Source of the DNA: Pseudomonas bananamidigenes
GTDB lineage: Bacteria > Pseudomonadota > Gammaproteobacteria > Pseudomonadales > Pseudomonadaceae
NCBI RefSeq assembly: GCF_001679645.1
Contig: NZ_LRUN01000009.1
Span: 1-64,000 of the forward strand
DNA length: 64,000 nucleotides
Direction: 5' to 3'
Shown: one piece after another, positions 50,912 to 59,897 of the stretch
Numbering within the stretch: position 1 is the stretch's first letter
How the letters are laid out: each line of letters begins with the position of its first letter
Position numbers and translations under genes: made by a program
Notes under the pieces: model-generated
Databases searched by the model: none
What the model was told of the DNA's origin: nothing
The model's input: only the letters and a program-made list of their open reading frames with translations

Positions 50912-51601
50912 TCAGACCTCGATCAGGTGCTTGAGCGGATGGTAGCCAGTCTTGAGCTTGGCGGCCACATCGAGAATCGCCTTCTGAATGCCGTCCAGGT
51001 GCATGCAGGTCAACTCGATCGCCGCGTTTTGATTGCCGGCCTCGATGTACTCGATCAACCGCAGATGTTCGTCGTCGCGACAGGCTTCGTGGCTGTCGTC
51101 ATCCAGCGCGGCGGCGTACAGCGAGGCGCGGGAGATCAGCTTCTGGAACCAGTCGAGCAGCACCGGGTTGTTGAGGCTGCGAGCCAGTTTGATATGGAAC
51201 TCGCCCAGCAGGTGAATCAGCCGCTCGTGGTCACCGGCTGCGTGGGCTTCATCTTCCAGCAACAAATGCTCGCGCAGGTCCTGCATCGCGGCGGAGTCCT
51301 TGCGTCGGCACAGTTCGGTGACGATGCCGATCTCGATCAGGCGCCGGGTTTCGAACAGAGAACGGATCTCTTCATCGCTGGGCAGCGACACCGATGCACC
51401 TTTATTGGGCTCGGTGGTGACCAGCCCGTCGGCCTCCAGTTGCTTGAGTGCGGCGCGAACCGACGTGCGGCTGACATTGAACAACTCCGCCAGCGACGCC
51501 TCACCCAGTTTCATTCCCGGACGCAGCGAACGCTTGCTGATCGCCTCGTAAACCCCCTGGTAGACGCGGTCGACCGTGGTTTCCGTTTTTTTCTCGGTCA
51601 T
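50912..51601 (-). CDS. GntR family (FCD) transcriptional regulator
   Basis: A 229-residue protein with an N-terminal winged helix (about 10-75: GVYEAISKRSLRPGMKLGE, ELFNVSRTSVRAALKQLEADG) and a C-terminal FCD ligand domain. In the FCD domain, the conserved Asp/His metal site is represented by EFHIKLARS and the later HLDGI. It is divergent from the Pot-type transporter operon, which it very likely controls, and the 140-base gap between them holds a candidate operator. Confidence 0.93.
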   Translation of the reverse strand: MTEKKTETTVDRVYQGVYEAISKRSLRPGMKLGEASLAELFNVSRTSVRAALKQLEADGLVTTEPNKGASVSLPSDEEIRSLFETRRLIEIGIVTELCRRKDSAAMQDLREHLLLEDEAHAAGDHERLIHLLGEFHIKLARSLNNPVLLDWFQKLISRASLYAAALDDDSHEACRDDEHLRLIEYIEAGNQNAAIELTCMHLDGIQKAILDVAAKLKTGYHPLKHLIEV

Positions 51602-51696
51602 TTGAAAGCTCCTTCAATGCTGGCAACGCGGCCCGACGCACGACTCGGACAGGGGAAATGGGGGTTGCACAAGCAGATTAATCCGGGTATTTCTAA

Positions 51697-51721
51697 ATTG
51701 CATTCAGATATTGCATACAAT
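51697..51721. promoter_or_regulatory. Candidate GntR operator
   Basis: ATTGCATACAAT at 51710-51721 is one base from a perfect ATTGTATACAAT palindrome, close to the TTGTATACAA sites used by many FCD-GntR regulators. A related half-copy ATTGCATTCAGA begins 13 bases earlier at 51697. It lies 20 bases before the transporter start codon. Confidence 0.5.
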
Positions 51722-51741
51722 AATTAGAGGATTGCACCATT

Positions 51742-52827
51742 ATGGGTCAACCAATAGCAATTGAAGTGCGTAATGTCTCCAAACGGTATTCCGACGACCC
51801 TGGCCTGGCGCCAGCCCTCGACAACGTGTCGGTGAACATCGCCGACAATGAGTTCTTCACCCTGCTCGGCCCCTCGGGTTGCGGCAAAACCACCTTGCTG
51901 CGCACCATCGCCGGTTTCGAACACGTCAGCGACGGCGAGATCCGTCTGGCGGGCGAAACCGTAAACCACTTGCCGCCGTTCAAACGCCGGGTCAACACGG
52001 TGTTTCAGAGTTACGCGCTGTTTCCGCACATGAGTGTCGCGCAGAATATCGCCTTCGGCCTCGAGATGCAGGGTCTTGATCGCAAGTCGATTCCCGAACG
52101 GGTCGAGGAAATGCTCGCGCTGGTGCAGATGGAGCACCTGGCCGGGCGCAAACCGGCGGAACTCTCCGGCGGCCAGCAACAGCGCGTCGCTCTGGCCCGG
52201 GCCCTGGCGCCAAAGCCGAAAGTGCTGCTACTCGACGAACCGCTGTCGGCGCTGGACCTGAAGCTGCGCAAGGAAATGCAGGTCGAACTCAAGCGCGTGC
52301 AGCAGGAAGCCGGGATCACCTTCATCTTCGTCACCCACGATCAGGAAGAAGCCCTGACCCTGTCCGACCGGATTGCAGTGATGTCCGCCGGCAAGATCCT
52401 GCAGATCGGCACGCCGAACGACATTTATGAACGTCCGCAGCACCGGTTCGTCGCCCAGTTCATCGGCGACATCAACTTCCTACCCGGCCAGCTCAAGCGC
52501 GGCGACCACAACCAGAACCTCTTCGTGCCCAACGGCATGCCGGTGGAAATCCCCTGCCCGCCCCAAGGTGTCAATGGCAGCAGCGTGCAACTGGCATTCC
52601 GGCCCGAGCGCTCGCAACTGGTCACCGCGGACCAGCCCCATCACTTGCGCGGGGTGATCGAAGCGGTGCTGTATGTCGGTACTGCGACTCTGTACCAATG
52701 CCGCTTGAACAACGACGTCAAAGTCATGCTGCGAGAAAACAACGAAGGTTTGAACGCTTGTCGCGCAGTCGGTGAGCCCGTGGCGGTGCATCTGCCACCC
52801 CAGGCCTGCCTGTTGATGGAGGCCTGA
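51742..52827 (+). CDS. ABC transporter ATPase, spermidine/putrescine (PotA) type
   Basis: The 361-residue protein has Walker A GPSGCGKTT (43-51), the signature LSGGQQQRVALARAL, Walker B VLLLDEPLSALD, the H-loop THDQEEA and a C-terminal TOBE domain (RPERSQL, GVIEAVLYVG). It powers a polyamine- or related-amine importer with the two permeases and binding protein that follow. ATG at 51742; next gene starts 1 base after the stop. Substrate is not proved by sequence and may be set by the catabolic genes downstream. Confidence 0.93.
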   Translation: MGQPIAIEVRNVSKRYSDDPGLAPALDNVSVNIADNEFFTLLGPSGCGKTTLLRTIAGFEHVSDGEIRLAGETVNHLPPFKRRVNTVFQSYALFPHMSVAQNIAFGLEMQGLDRKSIPERVEEMLALVQMEHLAGRKPAELSGGQQQRVALARALAPKPKVLLLDEPLSALDLKLRKEMQVELKRVQQEAGITFIFVTHDQEEALTLSDRIAVMSAGKILQIGTPNDIYERPQHRFVAQFIGDINFLPGQLKRGDHNQNLFVPNGMPVEIPCPPQGVNGSSVQLAFRPERSQLVTADQPHHLRGVIEAVLYVGTATLYQCRLNNDVKVMLRENNEGLNACRAVGEPVAVHLPPQACLLMEA

Positions 52828-52828
52828 G

Positions 52829-53746
52829 ATGAGTGTCAGCAGCACTTCTCCCTCTCTCAACCGTGCGCTGTTGCTCAGCCCGGTGGTGTTGACCCTGCTT
52901 GCCCTGATCGCCATTCCGCTGGGGATCATGGGCTACATCAGCCTGTTGCCGCGCAACACTTACGGCGGCGTCGACTGGCAGGCCCAATGGCAATTGCAAA
53001 GTTACGTGCAGCTGTTTTTCCAGGAAGGGTTCGACGGCGAACTGGAGCTGAACTGGGTCTATGCCCAGGCATTGCTGCGCTCGGTGTTCCAGGCCGGCGG
53101 CACCACGGTGCTGTGCTTCCTGTTCGGGTTTCCGGTGGCGTTGTGGATGTCGAGCCTGACCCCGCGCCGGCGCAACCTGATGGTGTTGCTCATCACCATT
53201 CCGTTCTGGACCAACCTGCTGATCCGCAACTACGCGTGGCTGATCATCCTGCGCGAACAGGGCTGGGTCGCCCAGAGTCTCAACGCGCTGCTTCCGGGTG
53301 CCGGCAGCATCACCCTGCTCTACAACGACTTCGCGGTGAGCATCGGTCTGGTCTACAGCTTCCTGCCGTTCATGATCCTGCCGATCTACTCGACCCTGGA
53401 AAAACTCGACTGGCGCCTGGTGGAAGCCGCCTATGACCTGGGCGCCAACCGCTGGCAGGCGCTGCGGCGGATCATTCTGCCGCTGTCGATGCCCGGCGTG
53501 ATCGCCGGTGCGTTGCTGGTGTTCGTGCCGAGCCTCGGCGCTTTCATCACCCCGGCGATCCTCGGGGGCGGCAAGACGTTGATGATCGGCAACCTGATCC
53601 AGCAGCAGTTCGGCACCGCACGCAACTGGCCGCTGGGCAGTTCGCTGTCGTTCCTGCTGCTCGGGATCCTGCTGTTGTCGCTGGTGCTCTACGCCCTCTA
53701 CAGCCGCAGCGCGGCGAAAACCCTGAACCGGGGAGCGAAAGCATGA
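52829..53746 (+). CDS. ABC transporter permease, PotB type
   Basis: A 305-residue permease with six predicted helices (first at about 13-33). The cytoplasmic EAA loop is EAAYDLGANRWQALRRIILP. It pairs with the PotC-type permease, overlapping its gene by 4 bases. The periplasmic loop with RNTYGGVDWQAQWQLQSYVQ (in part) is typical of PotB-type permeases. Confidence 0.93.
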   Translation: MSVSSTSPSLNRALLLSPVVLTLLALIAIPLGIMGYISLLPRNTYGGVDWQAQWQLQSYVQLFFQEGFDGELELNWVYAQALLRSVFQAGGTTVLCFLFGFPVALWMSSLTPRRRNLMVLLITIPFWTNLLIRNYAWLIILREQGWVAQSLNALLPGAGSITLLYNDFAVSIGLVYSFLPFMILPIYSTLEKLDWRLVEAAYDLGANRWQALRRIILPLSMPGVIAGALLVFVPSLGAFITPAILGGGKTLMIGNLIQQQFGTARNWPLGSSLSFLLLGILLLSLVLYALYSRSAAKTLNRGAKA

Positions 53747-54531
53747 TTTCTCTGCACCTGAAAAAACTCCCGGCGACCCGGGAAATCAGCCTGCTGGTCC
53801 TCGCCTATCTGTACGTGCCGATCCTGGTGTTGATCGTCTACAGCTTCAACGCCAACCGCTCGGCGACGGTGTGGACCGAGTTCTCGTTCGCCTGGTACGG
53901 GCGGATCCTGGCCAACCCGTCGATCCAGACGGCGGCGCTGAACTCAATCATCGTCGCGACCATTGCCACGATCTGCGCCACGGCGATTGCGCTGCTGGCG
54001 GCGCTGGCGACTTACCGGCCGTTCTACGGACAGAAAATGGTCGAGGGCGGGATCAACCTGCCGCTGATCCTGCCGGAGATCGTCACCGCCGTGGCCACCC
54101 TGCTGCTGTTCATGGCGCTGGGGATCAAGCTCGGCCTGGTCACGGTGATCGTCGCGCACATCGGCTTCTGCATACCGTTCGCTTATCTGCCGATCCGCGC
54201 ACGGCTCAACGATCTGGACAAGAGCCTGCTGGAAGCCGCCAACGACCTTTACGCCAACCCGTGGCAGGTGTTTCGCCGCGTGACCTTGCCGCTGTTGTGG
54301 CCGGCGGTGCTGTCCGGTTCGGTGCTGGCGTTCGTGGTCAGCCTCGACGATTTCATCATGACCTTCTTTGTCGCCGGTCCCGGTTCGACCACGTTGCCGG
54401 TGTACATCTTCTCGGCGATCAAGGCCGGTGTGACACCGGAGATCAACGCAATCTCGACCCTGATGCTGGTGATATCCATCGTTCTCGTGGTGCTGGCCTT
54501 CTGGCTCGGCCAACGCGGCAAACAACAATAA
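53743..54531 (+). CDS. ABC transporter permease, PotC type
   Basis: A 262-residue permease with six predicted helices and the EAA loop EAANDLYANPWQVFRRVTLP. Family-typical segments are VYSFNANRSATVWTEFSFAWYG and SLDDFIMTFFVAGPGSTTLP. Its start overlaps the PotB-type gene (ATGA), and the binding-protein gene follows after 15 bases. Confidence 0.94.
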   Translation: MISLHLKKLPATREISLLVLAYLYVPILVLIVYSFNANRSATVWTEFSFAWYGRILANPSIQTAALNSIIVATIATICATAIALLAALATYRPFYGQKMVEGGINLPLILPEIVTAVATLLLFMALGIKLGLVTVIVAHIGFCIPFAYLPIRARLNDLDKSLLEAANDLYANPWQVFRRVTLPLLWPAVLSGSVLAFVVSLDDFIMTFFVAGPGSTTLPVYIFSAIKAGVTPEINAISTLMLVISIVLVVLAFWLGQRGKQQ

Positions 54532-54546
54532 ACCTGGAGCGCGCTC

Positions 54547-55599
54547 ATGAAAGTCAAACACATGCGTCTGGCAGTATCCGGTCTGGCCCTGAGTTGTTTC
54601 ACCGCGTTCGGCGCCCACGCCGCCGAGCCCAGGGAGCTGTTTTTCTACAACTGGACCGATTACTACCCGGTCGACCTGCTGGCCAAGTTCGAAAAGGAGA
54701 CCGGGATCAAGGTCACCATGGACGGCTACGACAGCAATGAAACCCTGCTCGCCAAGTTGCAGGCCGGCGGCGCGGCGTATGACGTGATCGTGCCGTCGCA
54801 GTCGATCATGCAGACGCTGATCAAGCAGGACCTGCTGCTGGAAATCGACACCCCGTCCCTGAGCAACTTCCAGTATGTCAAAGGCCCGTTCCGCGACCCG
54901 GGCTTCGATCCGGGCCGCAAATATTCGGCGCCGTATCTGTGGGGCACCACCGGGTTTTCCTATGACAGTGCCCGGGTGCCTGGCGGCAAGCTCGACGACT
55001 CGTGGAAAGAGTTCTTCGAGCCGCGCAAGGAGCTGCAAGGCCAGCTCGCCGCCCTCGACACCTCCAGCAGCGTGATCAACGCCGCCAGCCATTACCTGAA
55101 CGTCGACGAATGCACGGAAAACCCGCAGGACGCCAAGCGCATCCTCGAGCTGCTGCAAAAGCAGAAACCGTTTTTGAAGATGTACAGCTCCGACAACACC
55201 GTCGACCGCATGGCCTCCGGCGAAGTGATCATGATGCAGAACTGGAACGGCTCGACCGCCCGCGCCACGTTGCAGAAGAGCACCATCAAATACGTATACC
55301 CGCGTGAAGGCCTGGCGATGTTCCAGGACAACTTCGCCGTACCGAAAAGCGCGCCGCATCCGGGCAACGCGAAGATCTTCATCGACTGGATGATGAAACC
55401 CGAGAACGCCGCAGCCGTGTCCAACGCCATCGCCTACGCCAACGGCATTCAAAGCGATCAGTTGCTGGATGCGAAATGGAAAGTCATGGATGCCATCAAC
55501 ATGCCCGAGGAATACGCCTCGCGTCTGCGCCCGGAAAAGGAATGCAGCAACAAGGCGCGGGAGCTGCAGGACCGGATCTGGTCGAAGCTCAAGGGTTGA
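54547..55599 (+). CDS. Periplasmic substrate-binding protein, PotD type
   Basis: The 350-residue protein has a signal peptide (about 1-25, ending GAHAA) and the PotD/PotF pattern ELFFYNWTDYYPVDLLAKFEKE (in part), YDVIVPSQSIMQTL and MMQNWNGSTARA. It captures the ligand for the three preceding gene products. The ATG follows CTGGAGCGCGCTC. Polyamine-type ligand pockets use acidic and aromatic residues. Whether this one takes polyamines or a related amine/heterocycle cannot be decided by eye. Confidence 0.92.
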   Translation: MKVKHMRLAVSGLALSCFTAFGAHAAEPRELFFYNWTDYYPVDLLAKFEKETGIKVTMDGYDSNETLLAKLQAGGAAYDVIVPSQSIMQTLIKQDLLLEIDTPSLSNFQYVKGPFRDPGFDPGRKYSAPYLWGTTGFSYDSARVPGGKLDDSWKEFFEPRKELQGQLAALDTSSSVINAASHYLNVDECTENPQDAKRILELLQKQKPFLKMYSSDNTVDRMASGEVIMMQNWNGSTARATLQKSTIKYVYPREGLAMFQDNFAVPKSAPHPGNAKIFIDWMMKPENAAAVSNAIAYANGIQSDQLLDAKWKVMDAINMPEEYASRLRPEKECSNKARELQDRIWSKLKG

Positions 55600-55626
55600 T
55601 CGTCTGACTCAGGACCCGGTTGCGGC

Positions 55627-55704
55627 CATCGCGAGCAAGCTCGCTCCCACAAGGATCGGTGGCGCTCACAGTTCCAATGTGGGAGCTGGCTTGCCAGCGA
55701 TGAG
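55627..55704. repeat. Paired inverted REP element
   Basis: Arms CATCGCGAGCAAGCTCGCTC (start 55627) and TGTGGGAGCTGGCTTGCCAG (start 55679) face each other with about 27 bases between. The element separates the transporter genes from the catabolic genes, and could stabilise the upstream mRNA. Confidence 0.8.
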
Positions 55705-55738
55705 GCCCGCCCAGACAACATAGAAACAGAGGTATGAA

Positions 55739-56935
55739 ATGTCCCACCCCCGCTGGCTCAGAAACATCCGCCCCTACGGCGCCCCCGCCGAAGACCTGCT
55801 GATCGAAAACGGCCGGTTCAGCCAACGCCGCCCGGCCTCCAATGCTCCAATGGCCGCCACCGACATCGACGGCCAGAACCAGCTGCTCACCGCCCCGCTG
55901 GTGGAAAGCCACGTCCACCTCGACAAAACCTTGTATGGCCAACCCTGGCGCCCGAACAGCGCCGGCCCGACGCTCAAGGACTACATCAGCAACGAGCGCC
56001 GCGTCCTGCGTGAAGTGAAAGCGCCGATTGCCGAACGCGCCGGCGCGCTGCTGGAAAACTGCATCGCCCGGGGTTCGCTGACGATGCGCTGCCACGTCGA
56101 CATCGACCCGGAGTTCGGCCTGCGTCACGTCGAAGCCATGCAGCAACTGCGCGAGCGCTATAACGACCTGATCGACCTGCAACTGGTGGTGTTCCCGCAA
56201 ACCGGCCTGATCAGTCGCCCCGGCACCGCCGAACTGATGCGCGAAGCCATGGCCCTGGGCGTGGAAAACGTCGGCGGCCTCGACCCTTGCGGCATCGACA
56301 ACGACCCGATTGCGCAACTGGAATTCGTGTTCAACCTGGCCGGCGAATTTCAGCGCGGTGTCGACATTCACTTGCACGACAAAGGCGAACTGGGCCTGTG
56401 GCAAATCGCGCGGATCGCCGATTACACCGAGCGTTTCAACCTGCAAAACCGGGTAATGATCAGCCACGCCTATTGCCTCGGCATGCTGCCCTGGAGTCAG
56501 GTCAAGCCGGTCGCCGAACGCCTCGCGGCGCTGGGTATTTCGCTGATGAGTTCGGCACCGGCCGACTGTGCGGTACCGCCGTTTCTGGCGTTGCGTGAGA
56601 TCGGCGTCAACGTCTGCCTTGGTTCCGACGGCATCCGCGATGCGTGGTCGCCGATGGGTAATGGCGACATGCTCGAACGAGCAATGCTGCTGGCGTTCCG
56701 TTTCGATCTGGGCAAGGACGATGAACTGGCGGCGGCGTTCGAAGCGGCAACGGTCAATGGAGCTCGCGCGTTGGGGATCGAGGGCTACGGCTTCGACATT
56801 GGCAAGCCTGCGGACTTTCTGCTGATGCCCGTGGAAACCCTTGGCGAAGCGGTGGTCGCCCGGCCTGTGCGTCAGGTCTATCGTGGCGGTGAACTGATCG
56901 CCAGCGGCGGTCGTCTGCTGGGCAGTCGGCTGTGA
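55739..56935 (+). CDS. Cytosine deaminase-like amidohydrolase
   Basis: The 398-residue TIM-barrel hydrolase has a full metal site: H58-V-H60 (ESHVHLDKT), DIHLHDKGE, ISHAYCLG and the Asp in CLGSDGIRDAWSPMGNGD. The HVHLDKT and WSPxGNGDM forms are those of CodA-type deaminases. It probably removes an amino or amide group from a small heterocycle in the cytoplasm. The GTG of the second amidohydrolase overlaps its stop (GTGA), so the two act in one pathway. Confidence 0.85.
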   Translation: MSHPRWLRNIRPYGAPAEDLLIENGRFSQRRPASNAPMAATDIDGQNQLLTAPLVESHVHLDKTLYGQPWRPNSAGPTLKDYISNERRVLREVKAPIAERAGALLENCIARGSLTMRCHVDIDPEFGLRHVEAMQQLRERYNDLIDLQLVVFPQTGLISRPGTAELMREAMALGVENVGGLDPCGIDNDPIAQLEFVFNLAGEFQRGVDIHLHDKGELGLWQIARIADYTERFNLQNRVMISHAYCLGMLPWSQVKPVAERLAALGISLMSSAPADCAVPPFLALREIGVNVCLGSDGIRDAWSPMGNGDMLERAMLLAFRFDLGKDDELAAAFEAATVNGARALGIEGYGFDIGKPADFLLMPVETLGEAVVARPVRQVYRGGELIASGGRLLGSRL

Positions 56936-58419
56936 AACGGATCGGCCTGCGGGCGAGTTGCGTGGTCGGTTTCGACGGCTCGCAACATGTGCTGTGGCGC
57001 GACGGCGAAGTGGTGTTTGCCGGCTCGCGCATCGAGTTTGTCGGGCGCGGTTACCCAGGGCCGGTGGATCAGTGGATCGACTACGGCAACGCGCTGATCG
57101 GCCCCGGTTTCATCGACCTTGACGCCCTCGGCGACCTCGATTCCACGGTGCTGACTCTGGACAACGGAGACGAACGCGCCATGGGCCGCATGTGGTCGGC
57201 GGAGTATCTGGCGGCCGGCCCTCGTGAATCGTTCAGCCCGGAAGAAGAAGTCTTCAAATACCGCTACGCCTTCACCCAGTTGATCCGCAACGGCATCACC
57301 ACGGCGATGCCGATCACCTCGATGTACTACCGCGAATGGGCGGAGACCTGCGACGAGTTCGCCGCCGTCGCCGACGTGGCGGGCGAACTGGGGCTGCGCA
57401 CATACCTCGGCCCCTGCTATATGAGCGGCATGAGTTACTGGCGCGCCGACGGCACCCTCGCCCACCACTGGGATGAGGCGCGGGGGCTGGCTGGCCTCGA
57501 CGCAGCCGAACGATTCTTCAAGGATTTCGATGGCGCCCATGGTGGTCTGATTCGCGGTGCGCTGCTGCCGGATCGCATCCAGACCTGCACCCCGGCGCTG
57601 CTGCAACGGACGTCCGCATTGAGCCGTGAACTGAACGCACCGATGCGTCTGCACTGCTGTCAGGCGCTTGGCGAAGTGGCGATGGTCGAGCAGTTACGCG
57701 GCACCTCACCGCTGGGCTGGTTGCAGCAACTTGATTTGCTCACCCCGCGCAGCCTGCTGCCCCACGGCATCTACACCTCGGGCGATGACGATCTGCAACG
57801 GGTCATCGACGGCGGCGCGAGTCTGGTGCACTGCCCGTTGGTATTCGCCCGTGACGGCGAGGCGCTGAATTCATTCGGTCGCTATCGCGCCAAAGGCATC
57901 AATTTCGCTCTCGGCACCGACACCTGGCCGGCGGACTTGCTGGAGAACATGCGCCACGGTTTGAACATCGCCCGGTTGATGGAGGGCGGGCCATCGTTGA
58001 CCAGCAGCCTCGACCTGTACAACGCCGCCACCCTCGGCGGTGCCAAGGCCTTGGGCCGTGACGACCTCGGGCATCTCGCCCCCGGCGCCAAAGCCGATAT
58101 CACCGTATTCAGCCTGCGCGGCCTGCATTTGGGCCCGCTGTTCGATCCACTGAAAAATCTGCTACTGGCCGGGCGCGGCGACGACTGCATCGCCAGTTAC
58201 ATCGACGGGCGCTGCGTGATGCACGACGGCCAGGTCAACGGCGTCGACTACCCGGTCCTGCAACGCCAGGCCCAACGCCAATACGAAAAACTGATGCGCA
58301 GCCACAGCGACCGGGCCTTTGGCCGACCGGACTGGAGAACCCTGTTCCAGCCGGCCATTCCCTTTGCCGATGACTACAGCGCCGAAACGCCGTTGAGCGC
58401 CATTGATCCACTTCTTTAG
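56932..58419 (+). CDS. Amidohydrolase family protein lacking the HxH motif
   Basis: The 495-residue protein follows the amidohydrolase layout (start VEFVGRG-type strands, GPGFID, RNGITTAMPI, LHCCQALGE, LLPHGIYTS, GTDTWPADLLENMR, AAT-LGGAKALG). The first metal-binding HxH is replaced by D62-L63-D64 in GFIDLDALGDLD. The remaining His (in LHC and PHG) and Asp (GTD) persist. It may use one metal or different chemistry. It starts at a GTG overlapping the previous gene and is followed 11 bases later by a flavin reductase. Substrate unknown. Confidence 0.8.
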   Translation: MKRIGLRASCVVGFDGSQHVLWRDGEVVFAGSRIEFVGRGYPGPVDQWIDYGNALIGPGFIDLDALGDLDSTVLTLDNGDERAMGRMWSAEYLAAGPRESFSPEEEVFKYRYAFTQLIRNGITTAMPITSMYYREWAETCDEFAAVADVAGELGLRTYLGPCYMSGMSYWRADGTLAHHWDEARGLAGLDAAERFFKDFDGAHGGLIRGALLPDRIQTCTPALLQRTSALSRELNAPMRLHCCQALGEVAMVEQLRGTSPLGWLQQLDLLTPRSLLPHGIYTSGDDDLQRVIDGGASLVHCPLVFARDGEALNSFGRYRAKGINFALGTDTWPADLLENMRHGLNIARLMEGGPSLTSSLDLYNAATLGGAKALGRDDLGHLAPGAKADITVFSLRGLHLGPLFDPLKNLLLAGRGDDCIASYIDGRCVMHDGQVNGVDYPVLQRQAQRQYEKLMRSHSDRAFGRPDWRTLFQPAIPFADDYSAETPLSAIDPLL

Positions 58420-58430
58420 AGAACACTGCC

Positions 58431-59090
58431 ATGCACAGCTTCGATTTCAGCCAACTGAGCCCACGGGAAAAATACAAGATACTGATCGGCAGCGTGGTGC
58501 CGCGCCCGATCGCTCTGGTCACCACCATCGATGGCGAAGGCCGGGTCAATGCAGCGCCGTTCAGTTTCTTCAACGCGCTGTCTGCGGATCCGCCCATTCT
58601 CGCGCTCGGTGTCGAGAACTACGACGATCAGAGCCCCAAGGACACCACGCGCAATATCCAGATGAATCAGGAATTCACCGTCAACATCGTCAACGATGCG
58701 CTGGTGGAAGCCATGAACGTTTGCGCGGTGCCGTTCGCGCCGGGCTTCGATGAGTTGACCGCTGCCGGCCTGACGGCAATTCCCGGTACGTCGGTCAACT
58801 GCCCGCGAATCGGCGAAGCGCCGGTGGCGCTGGAATGTCGGCGGATGATGGCGCTGAACATCGGTCAGTCGCGGGAAATCATTTTCGGCGAGGTGTTGAT
58901 GGCGCATGTGCGCGACGAATTGATCGACCCGAAAACCCTGTACATCGATCAATTGGGGCTGGATGCGATCGGCCGCATGGGCGGCCACGGTTATGCGCGG
59001 ACCCGGGATTACTTCGATTTGCCGACCCGCTCGTTGCAAGCGTGGACGGAGGCGCCGGGAGGCGGCGAGCGGTTCTGGCCCGTCAAATAA
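58431..59090 (+). CDS. Flavin reductase-like (FMN-binding split barrel) protein
   Basis: A 219-residue protein with the flavin reductase-like domain: VVPRPIALVTTIDGEGRVNAAPFSFFN in part (VPRPIALVTT, NAAPFSFFNA), TRNIQMNQEFTVNIV and ALECRRMM. It either supplies reduced flavin to an oxygenase or acts directly on the pathway's intermediate. The ATG follows AGAACACTGCC. It is the last gene of the catabolic group; no linked oxygenase is seen in the window. Confidence 0.88.
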   Translation: MHSFDFSQLSPREKYKILIGSVVPRPIALVTTIDGEGRVNAAPFSFFNALSADPPILALGVENYDDQSPKDTTRNIQMNQEFTVNIVNDALVEAMNVCAVPFAPGFDELTAAGLTAIPGTSVNCPRIGEAPVALECRRMMALNIGQSREIIFGEVLMAHVRDELIDPKTLYIDQLGLDAIGRMGGHGYARTRDYFDLPTRSLQAWTEAPGGGERFWPVK

Positions 59091-59114
59091 AACGGCGAAT
59101 GAACACATTGCCCC

Positions 59115-59222
59115 CCTGTGGGAGCGAGCTTGCTCGCGAAGGCGGTCTGTCATTCAACATGGATGCTGACTGAACCACCGCTTTCGTCGGAGCGCCGCCC
59201 GGAGCAAGCTCGCTCCCACAGG
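59115..59222. repeat. Paired inverted REP element
   Basis: Arms CCTGTGGGAGCGAGCTTGCT (start 59115) and GGAGCAAGCTCGCTCCCACA (59201-59220) are complementary and enclose about 60 bases. They occupy the gap between the convergent flavin reductase and DUF799 genes. Confidence 0.85.
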
Positions 59223-59237
59223 ACCTATATCGTTTGC

Positions 59238-59897
59238 TCAGTCAGTGCCGTACTTCGGCGACCGTGGCCCGTACAGCAGGCCCGCCGGATGTCCGGCCGA
59301 CAGCAGTCGATTGCTGGCCACACCCGCAATCGGGTAACCGGCATCGGTGGAGCTGTTGACGATCTGTTTCACCGCAGCGGTGATCAGCGCGCCGATCAGG
59401 CCGCCACCACTGTTGTTGCCGCCCTCCTCGCTGGACGCCCGGGCCGCACCGGTCCACAGGGTGGTGCCGGTTTTCAGGTCCACCAGTCTGGCGCTGGCCG
59501 TCACTGCGGTTTCGCTGCTGAGGACCATGTAGCGCGTGCCGTACTCGCTGACAGTGATGTACAGCGCCGCGTCGGCCCCGAAGATTTCCTGCAGTTTGTT
59601 GACCGGCGCCTGATGGATGTCATCCGGCGTGGTCAGGCCGTTCTGGCGGAACGTCTCGTCGACCAGGGTGATCGGCAGCACGTAGTAACCGGCCTCGGCC
59701 AGCGGGAACGTCACTTGCGACAGCAGGCTGTAGGACGCCTTGACGTCCGGCGAGGTGTTCAGCGGCGGCAATACCAGAATGGACTTCGGGCGCGCTTGCT
59801 TGTACGCCGAATAATCCACGGTCTTCGGTGCGACGCAGCCACCGAGAACGGTCAGCGCCAGGCCAGCGGCCAGCAGCTTCAAGGCACGGGAGATCAT
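59238..59897 (-). CDS. DUF799 lipoprotein (GNA1162 family)
   Basis: A 219-residue lipoprotein with the lipobox LGGC (Cys at about 21), followed by the DUF799 domain: SILVLPPLNTSPDVKASYSLLS, FGADAALYITVSEYG and ASARLVDLKTGTTLWTG. GNA1162-type proteins are outer-membrane lipoproteins with a TolB/CsgG-related fold. It overlaps the DUF4810 gene by 4 bases and ends the three-gene operon. Confidence 0.92.
   Translation of the reverse strand: MISRALKLLAAGLALTVLGGCVAPKTVDYSAYKQARPKSILVLPPLNTSPDVKASYSLLSQVTFPLAEAGYYVLPITLVDETFRQNGLTTPDDIHQAPVNKLQEIFGADAALYITVSEYGTRYMVLSSETAVTASARLVDLKTGTTLWTGAARASSEEGGNNSGGGLIGALITAAVKQIVNSSTDAGYPIAGVASNRLLSAGHPAGLLYGPRSPKYGTD

Noticed and set aside
51742..55599. Firm naming of the transporter as PotABCD for spermidine
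   Set aside because: The family is clear, but the linked amidohydrolases suggest another ligand, so pot gene symbols were not assigned.
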